From: Candidatus Krumholzibacteriia bacterium
GTDB lineage: Bacteria; Krumholzibacteriota; Krumholzibacteria; WVZY01; JAKEHA01
Assembly: GCA_029863355.1 (NCBI GenBank)
Contig: JAOTVO010000102.1
Span: 1 to 8,480, forward strand
Length of the DNA: 8,480 nt
Direction of reading: 5' to 3'
Made by a program: the position numbers and the translations under genes. Each line of letters opens with the position of its first letter. Positions within the stretch are counted from its first letter, which is position 1. Shown one piece after another: positions 6,330 to 8,480 of this stretch. Below the pieces are notes generated by a model. The model was given only the letters and a program-made list of their open reading frames with translations. It made no database searches and was not told the origin of the DNA.

Positions 6330-6360
6330 TTGACATCGGATCGCGGTGACTTTTTACAAG
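6330..6360 (+). promoter_or_regulatory. Possible divergent promoter reading into the 6361-6659 non-coding region
   Basis: TTGACA (6330-6335) is a perfect -35. Candidate -10 boxes are TTTACA at 6353-6358 (17-nt spacer) and TACAAG at 6355-6360 (19-nt spacer); neither is ideal. A transcript from here would start near 6365 and run about 295 nt before the peptidase start. It would therefore be a long leader or a separate small RNA. Confidence 0.35.
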
Positions 6361-6589
6361 CGCGGGGCAGGAAAACACCGCGCCAGAGACCGAGTGAGCG
6401 GGGGTAGCATGGCCTCTGGCGCGGCTGGCAAGGATGGGTCAATCATCGATCGAGGATTCAGGTACTTCTGGTTCCCACACCTCCTTCGTCGATGCCGTCT
6501 TAACGGCAACCTCTGTCGATTCGCAGAATGGCCCGGCGCCCGCTCCCGCGCAATAGTTCGACTGCATCATTTCTCGATCGCGCCGGCCC
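6361..6589 (+). other. Non-coding stretch with strong hairpin; possible leader or small RNA
   Basis: No reading frame here looks coding: the + strand frame 6346-6615 and the - strand frame 6439-6648 have unstructured, Arg/Ala/Gly-rich translations without a suitable ribosome-binding site. Structure is visible instead. Bases 6378-6388 (ccgcgccagag) pair perfectly with 6414-6424 over a 25-nt loop, with two further pairs possible inside after one mismatch. A second small stem, tgccgt (6493-6498) with acggca (6503-6508), has a 4-base loop. Between them lies cacctcctt (6478-6486), identical to an anti-Shine-Dalgarno sequence. A regulatory RNA is one reading; the region may also simply be a spacer. 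Confidence 0.3.
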
Positions 6590-6618
6590 TTGCCGGTGGC
6601 CGACCGAGGCGCTAGACT
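6590..6618 (+). promoter_or_regulatory. Promoter of the zinc metallopeptidase gene
   Basis: TTGCCG (6590-6595) and TAGACT (6613-6618) are separated by 17 nt; each matches the sigma-70 consensus at 4 of 6 positions. Transcription would begin near 6625, about 35 nt before the ATG. The arrangement is very like that in front of the cytochrome gene at 7398-7426, which strengthens both calls. Confidence 0.5.
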
Positions 6619-6627
6619 GCAGGCTCG

Positions 6628-6646
6628 GGGGGCGCGCGAAGCCCCC
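6628..6646 (+). other. Small hairpin directly before the peptidase RBS
   Basis: GGGGGC (6628-6633) pairs with GCCCCC (6641-6646) around the 7-base loop gcgcgaa. The ribosome-binding site GGAGGG (6650-6655) starts 3 nt after the stem. If transcription starts near 6625 this hairpin forms the 5' end of the mRNA, a position typical of transcript-stabilising stems (inference). Confidence 0.4.
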
Positions 6647-6659
6647 AACGGAGGGTGCG

Positions 6660-7373
6660 ATGTTCTTCTTCGATCCGCTCTACTTCGTCATCATCGGGGC
6701 GGGGCTCCTCATGAGCCTCTGGGCCAGCGCCAAGACGCGCGGCACCTTCGCGAAGTACAGCCGCCTCACCACGCGCTCGCGCATGACGGGCGCCGAGGTC
6801 GCACGTGGCATCCTGCGCGATAATGGGGTGGCCGACGTCTCCGTCGAGGCGGTAGCAGGAACGCTCACCGACCACTACGACCCGCGCACCAAGATCCTCC
6901 GCCTGAGCGAGCAGGTCTACGCCAGTAACAGCATGGCCGCGCTGGGGGTGGCCGCCCACGAGGTGGGCCACGCCATCCAGCACGCCCGCGCCTACGGGCC
7001 GCTGCGCTTCCGCTCGGCGTGGGTCCCGGTGGCGAACCTGGGCGGCGGCATCTCCATGGTCGTCATCATCCTGGCCATGTTGATGGGTGGTGCGGCCACG
7101 GTGATGGGCGAACGGCTCGCCATTCTGGGCCTCGTCCTCTTTGCAGGCACGACCGTTTTTACCCTGGTCACGCTGCCAGTGGAGTTCGACGCCAGCCGCC
7201 GCGCGCTGGTCACGCTCCAGCAGGGCGGCTACGTGACGCCGGAAGAGCTCGGCGGCGCGCGCAAGGTGCTCAACGCGGCCGCGCTCACCTACGTGGCTGC
7301 GTTCGTCACCTCGGCGCTGACACTCATCTACTTCGCCATCCGCCTGGGGCTGCTCGGCGGCCGGCGGGACTGA
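6660..7373 (+). CDS. YugP-type membrane zinc metallopeptidase (Zn_peptidase_2 family)
   Basis: This 237-aa protein carries the gluzincin motif H100-E101-V-G-H104 (AAHEVGHAIQHA), whose two histidines bind zinc and whose glutamate is catalytic. The family's downstream LPVEFDASRRAL (172-183) supplies the likely third ligand, E175. Membrane segments lie at about 7-22, 131-147, 151-172 and 207-230, so it is an integral inner-membrane protease. The layout and length (about 225-235 aa in relatives) match the YugP-like neutral zinc metallopeptidases, which are widespread but have no established substrate. Membrane protein quality control is an inference. The start ATG 6660 has GGAGGG at 6650-6655. 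The same frame is open upstream to 6528, but that part has no homology-like sequence and precedes the promoter, so it is excluded. The gene appears monocistronic: the next gene has its own promoter 25 nt after this stop. Confidence 0.92.
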   Translation: MFFFDPLYFVIIGAGLLMSLWASAKTRGTFAKYSRLTTRSRMTGAEVARGILRDNGVADVSVEAVAGTLTDHYDPRTKILRLSEQVYASNSMAALGVAAHEVGHAIQHARAYGPLRFRSAWVPVANLGGGISMVVIILAMLMGGAATVMGERLAILGLVLFAGTTVFTLVTLPVEFDASRRALVTLQQGGYVTPEELGGARKVLNAAALTYVAAFVTSALTLIYFAIRLGLLGGRRD

Positions 7374-7397
7374 CCACCGCTCAGCTCGAGACGGCGC

Positions 7398-7426
7398 TTG
7401 GCGAACCGGCGGCGGTACGGTATGCT
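7398..7426 (+). promoter_or_regulatory. Promoter of the multiheme cytochrome gene
   Basis: TTGGCG (7398-7403), a 17-nt spacer and TATGCT (7421-7426) form a sigma-70-type promoter with 4 of 6 matches in each box. The predicted start near 7433 gives a leader of about 50 nt. No strong Shine-Dalgarno precedes the ATG at 7484, so initiation may be weak or rely on an unstructured leader. Confidence 0.5.
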
Positions 7427-7483
7427 CTGCCGCAATTCGTTGGGACGATTCTCTCCACGTATTCGATTTGATCTGACGACGCC

Positions 7484-8480
7484 ATGAAGACACTGCGTTT
7501 TCCACGCCTCGCCTACAACGTGACCACGTTTACGGGGACGATCGTCGCCATCGTTGCCGGCATGATGATGGCGTTCTTCCTCCTGTTCCGGGCCTGGAGC
7601 CACGAGGCCAACCCCTACGTGGGCATCCTGGTGTACATGGTGCTCCCGCCGGTCTTGTTCGGGGGGCTCCTGCTCATCCCCATCGGGATGTGGCACCGCA
7701 AGCGCGCCTTCGACAAGCGCGGCGAGGTCGTACCCCAGTGGCCGCACGTGGACCTCTCCAAGCCCACGCACCGCAATGCCTTCTTCGTGTTTGTGGCGGG
7801 GACGATGGTTTTCGTGCTCATTAGCGTCGTCGGCGGCTACCAGGCGTTCCACTTCACCGAATCGGTCGAGTTCTGCGGGACGACGTGCCACGTGGTGATG
7901 AAACCCGAGCACACCGCCTACCAGAACTCCCCCCACGCACGCGTGGCTTGCACCGAGTGCCACGTGGGATCGGGTGCGGACTGGTACGCGAAGTCCAAGC
8001 TCTCGGGCGCCTACCAGGTGTACGCGACGGCGCGCAACATCTTCCCGCGGCCCATTCCCACGCCCATTCACAACCTGCGCCCGGCGGCGGAGACGTGCGA
8101 GCAGTGCCACTGGCCGGAGAAGTTCTTCGGCTCTCAGCAGAAGCTCTTGGACCACTACATGTACGACGAGGACAACACGCACTGGCCCATCAACCTGGTG
8201 CTGAAGACGGGGGGCGGCGACCCCGAATCGGGCCACGCCACGGGCATCCATTGGCACATGAACATATCGGCAACGGTCGAGTACATCGCGCGCGACGACG
8301 AGCGGCAGGAGATCCCCTGGATCCGCATCACCCACCGCGGCACCGGCGAGACCACCATCTACCAGGACGAGGAAGATCCGCTGAGCGCAGTAGAAATAGC
8401 CGCGGCCACGCCGCGCGTCATGGATTGCGTCGACTGCCACAACCGCCCCAGCCACAACTACCACTCGCCCGATTTCGTCG
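7484..8480 (+). CDS. NapC/NirT-family multiheme cytochrome c, ImcH-like (3' truncated)
   Basis: The frame is open from ATG 7484 to the end of the window (332 residues) and so lacks a stop. Three hydrophobic helices lie at about residues 15-38, 45-70 and 98-122. A periplasmic heme domain follows. Four heme c motifs are visible: C131-GTT-CH136, C156TECH160, C205EQCH209 and C315VDCH319. The first has three residues between the cysteines (CX3CH) and is followed by M139, placed like the axial Met of NrfH/NapC heme 1. SPHARVACTECHVGSGADW (149-167) and SKLSG (171-175) are typical of the NapC/NirT domain, which takes electrons from menaquinol and passes them to periplasmic acceptors. Three N-terminal helices plus a NapC domain and extra hemes resemble ImcH, an inner-membrane cytochrome of extracellular electron transfer in Geobacter. 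More hemes probably lie beyond the window. The antisense frame over this gene (7328-8464) is a GC-driven shadow. Confidence 0.88.
   Translation, partial: MKTLRFPRLAYNVTTFTGTIVAIVAGMMMAFFLLFRAWSHEANPYVGILVYMVLPPVLFGGLLLIPIGMWHRKRAFDKRGEVVPQWPHVDLSKPTHRNAFFVFVAGTMVFVLISVVGGYQAFHFTESVEFCGTTCHVVMKPEHTAYQNSPHARVACTECHVGSGADWYAKSKLSGAYQVYATARNIFPRPIPTPIHNLRPAAETCEQCHWPEKFFGSQQKLLDHYMYDEDNTHWPINLVLKTGGGDPESGHATGIHWHMNISATVEYIARDDERQEIPWIRITHRGTGETTIYQDEEDPLSAVEIAAATPRVMDCVDCHNRPSHNYHSPDFV

Noticed and set aside
6439..6648. 69-aa - strand frame in the non-coding region
   Set aside because: No RBS at its start and no recognisable sequence. The AAGGAGGTG on that strand (6478-6486) lies near its end and precedes no credible gene.
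6528..6659. Upstream in-frame extension of the zinc peptidase
   Set aside because: It precedes the promoter and RBS, and the family normally begins with the hydrophobic segment at MFFFDPLYF.
7328..8464. 378-aa open frame on the - strand opposite the cytochrome
   Set aside because: Val/His/Arg-rich, low-information translation typical of antisense frames in GC-rich genes; the + strand frame has four heme motifs and membrane helices.
1..8480. Mobile element, CRISPR, tRNA/rRNA or defence system
   Set aside because: I saw no transposase, integrase, terminal repeats, repeat-spacer array, tRNA cloverleaf or known defence domains.

Overview
The window is GC-rich DNA from what looks like a Gram-negative bacterium. 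It encodes a peptidoglycan-binding OmpA-type lipoprotein, a beta-barrel outer-membrane protein and an inner-membrane multiheme cytochrome c. Codon use is strongly G/C-ending throughout, and the long antisense reading frames are its by-product. The mix (sodium-symporter, PAS-LuxR regulator, radical SAM protein, PorT-like barrel, NapC/ImcH-like cytochrome) would suit a soil or sediment lineage of the Gemmatimonadota/Acidobacteriota/'Eisenbacteria'/delta-proteobacterial kind. The sequence alone does not fix the taxon. This looks like ordinary chromosome: there is no transposase, integrase, CRISPR array, tRNA or rRNA.

Layout. (1) 1-429 (+): C-terminal part of an NSS-family sodium-dependent transporter, ending against a terminator-like hairpin (461-492) shared with a convergent operon. 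(2) 2423-500 (-): a two-gene operon of a thiolase-superfamily enzyme and a DUF35 Zn-ribbon/OB-fold partner. The DUF35 gene's Shine-Dalgarno overlaps the thiolase stop codon. The thiolase has Gly where the nucleophilic Cys should be. Its leader holds a four-codon ORF with a strong ribosome-binding site and a 10-bp hairpin. (3) 2641-4168 (+): promoter, OmpA-like lipoprotein, then a beta-barrel protein broken by a one-base frameshift at about 3679-3684. (4) 6276-4175 (-): a PAS-LuxR regulator followed by a radical SAM protein, probably co-transcribed from a recognisable promoter at 6294-6322. (5) 6330-6659: a non-coding stretch with a possible divergent promoter, a strong hairpin and an anti-Shine-Dalgarno-like segment. 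(6) 6660-7373 (+): YugP-type membrane zinc metallopeptidase with its own promoter. (7) 7484-end (+): N-terminal two thirds or so of a NapC/NirT (ImcH-like) multiheme cytochrome c with three membrane helices and four visible heme motifs. It runs off the window.

The transcription units seem functionally independent: CoA-thioester chemistry, envelope structure, an orphan radical SAM with a sensor-regulator, membrane proteolysis, and quinol-linked electron export. I see no convincing new multi-gene system. The best leads are the Cys-less thiolase/DUF35 pair with its odd leader, the four-cysteine PAS regulator next to an unassigned radical SAM enzyme, and the non-coding region 6361-6589.
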